This document shows positions 31,120-31,237 of a stretch of DNA of 31,237 nucleotides, in pieces. Numbering within the stretch: the stretch's first letter is position 1; every line of letters starts with the position of its first letter. The notes under the pieces were generated by a model. That model did no database searches. It was given only the letters and a program-made list of their open reading frames with translations, and was not told the DNA's origin. Both the position numbers and the translations under genes were made by a program. The DNA lies in assembly GCA_958430865.1 (NCBI GenBank), contig CAUDNR010004375.1, positions 19,871 through 51,107 of the forward strand, read 5' to 3'. The DNA comes from Entrophospora sp. SA101. Its lineage: Eukaryota > Glomeromycota > Glomeromycetes > Entrophosporales > Entrophosporaceae.

Positions 31120-31215
31120 TGATAACAAATTTTTAATAGTTTATGTGGATCAGAATGAAGAGGCTAATACTAACGAATTAGATTTATTAGCGAATAATTT
31201 TGTTTTAGTGATTTG
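31118..31215 (+). other. Short coding-like segment after the F-box fragment
   Basis: In the next frame the bases after the F-box stop read DDNKFLIVYVDQNEEANTNE and on to a TGA at 31213-31215. The composition looks protein-like. It may be the rest of the F-box gene after a 1-base shift, or the end of a different gene fused by rearrangement. Confidence 0.3.
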
Positions 31216-31237
31216 ATAAAAATGATTTATTTAATTT

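Overview
The window looks like a piece of an arbuscular mycorrhizal fungus genome (Glomeromycotina, most likely Rhizophagus or a close relative). The evidence is very AT-rich DNA, short GT-AG introns, Asn- and Gln-rich proteins, many small transposon relics, and a truncated F-box gene of the LPELLEQIL type that is hugely expanded in Rhizophagus. The assignment is an inference from these traits, not from a search.

Layout. 1-10.3 kb is essentially gene-free. It holds a mosaic of non-autonomous DNA transposons: a TA-flanked MITE at 895-1088, a 990-bp TA-flanked element at 3811-4800 with a second palindromic element nested in it, a small element at 3471-3690, and a hAT-like MITE at 5154-5408 with a perfect 8-bp target duplication. 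It also holds tandem and direct repeats and one frameshifted small gene for a membrane protein (2056-2453). 10.3-14.1 kb carries a spliced gene (minus strand) for a 912-residue coiled-coil protein with a Ser/basic tail and an SKIP (SxIP) motif, which suggests a microtubule plus-end link. It has a 27-nt first coding exon and probably a 5'UTR intron. 14.1-18.9 kb is AT-rich intergenic DNA with microsatellites. 18.9-21.5 kb is a five-exon SNF5/SMARCB1 gene (minus strand), the core SWI/SNF chromatin-remodelling subunit. It has long polyQ tracts and an unusual Asn/Asp-rich insertion between its two SNF5 repeats. 21.5-25.2 kb is again gene-poor, with decayed repeats and a tRNA-derived SINE-like unit.

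25.3-29.6 kb is the most interesting part. It is a compact cluster of virus-like mobile genes: an archaeo-eukaryotic (herpes UL52-like) primase fused to an UL9/origin-binding-like helicase, a small zinc protein of a style common in large DNA viruses, a small helical protein, and a tyrosine recombinase. Together they would provide replication and integration functions for a self-replicating integrated element. The primase-helicase and recombinase are broken by four in-frame TGA codons and two one-base frameshifts, and the helicase is truncated at its C-terminus. All four TGAs can be explained by C-to-T decay of CGA, as expected in CpG-methylated repeats. Directly beside it, 29.6-30.9 kb holds a tandemly duplicated unit of divergent retropepsin-like (DSGA) genes, and the window ends in a truncated F-box fragment.

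Only the SNF5 gene and the coiled-coil gene look like conventional functional cellular genes. The zinc protein, the small helical protein and the plus-strand retropepsin-like ORF are open but unproven.
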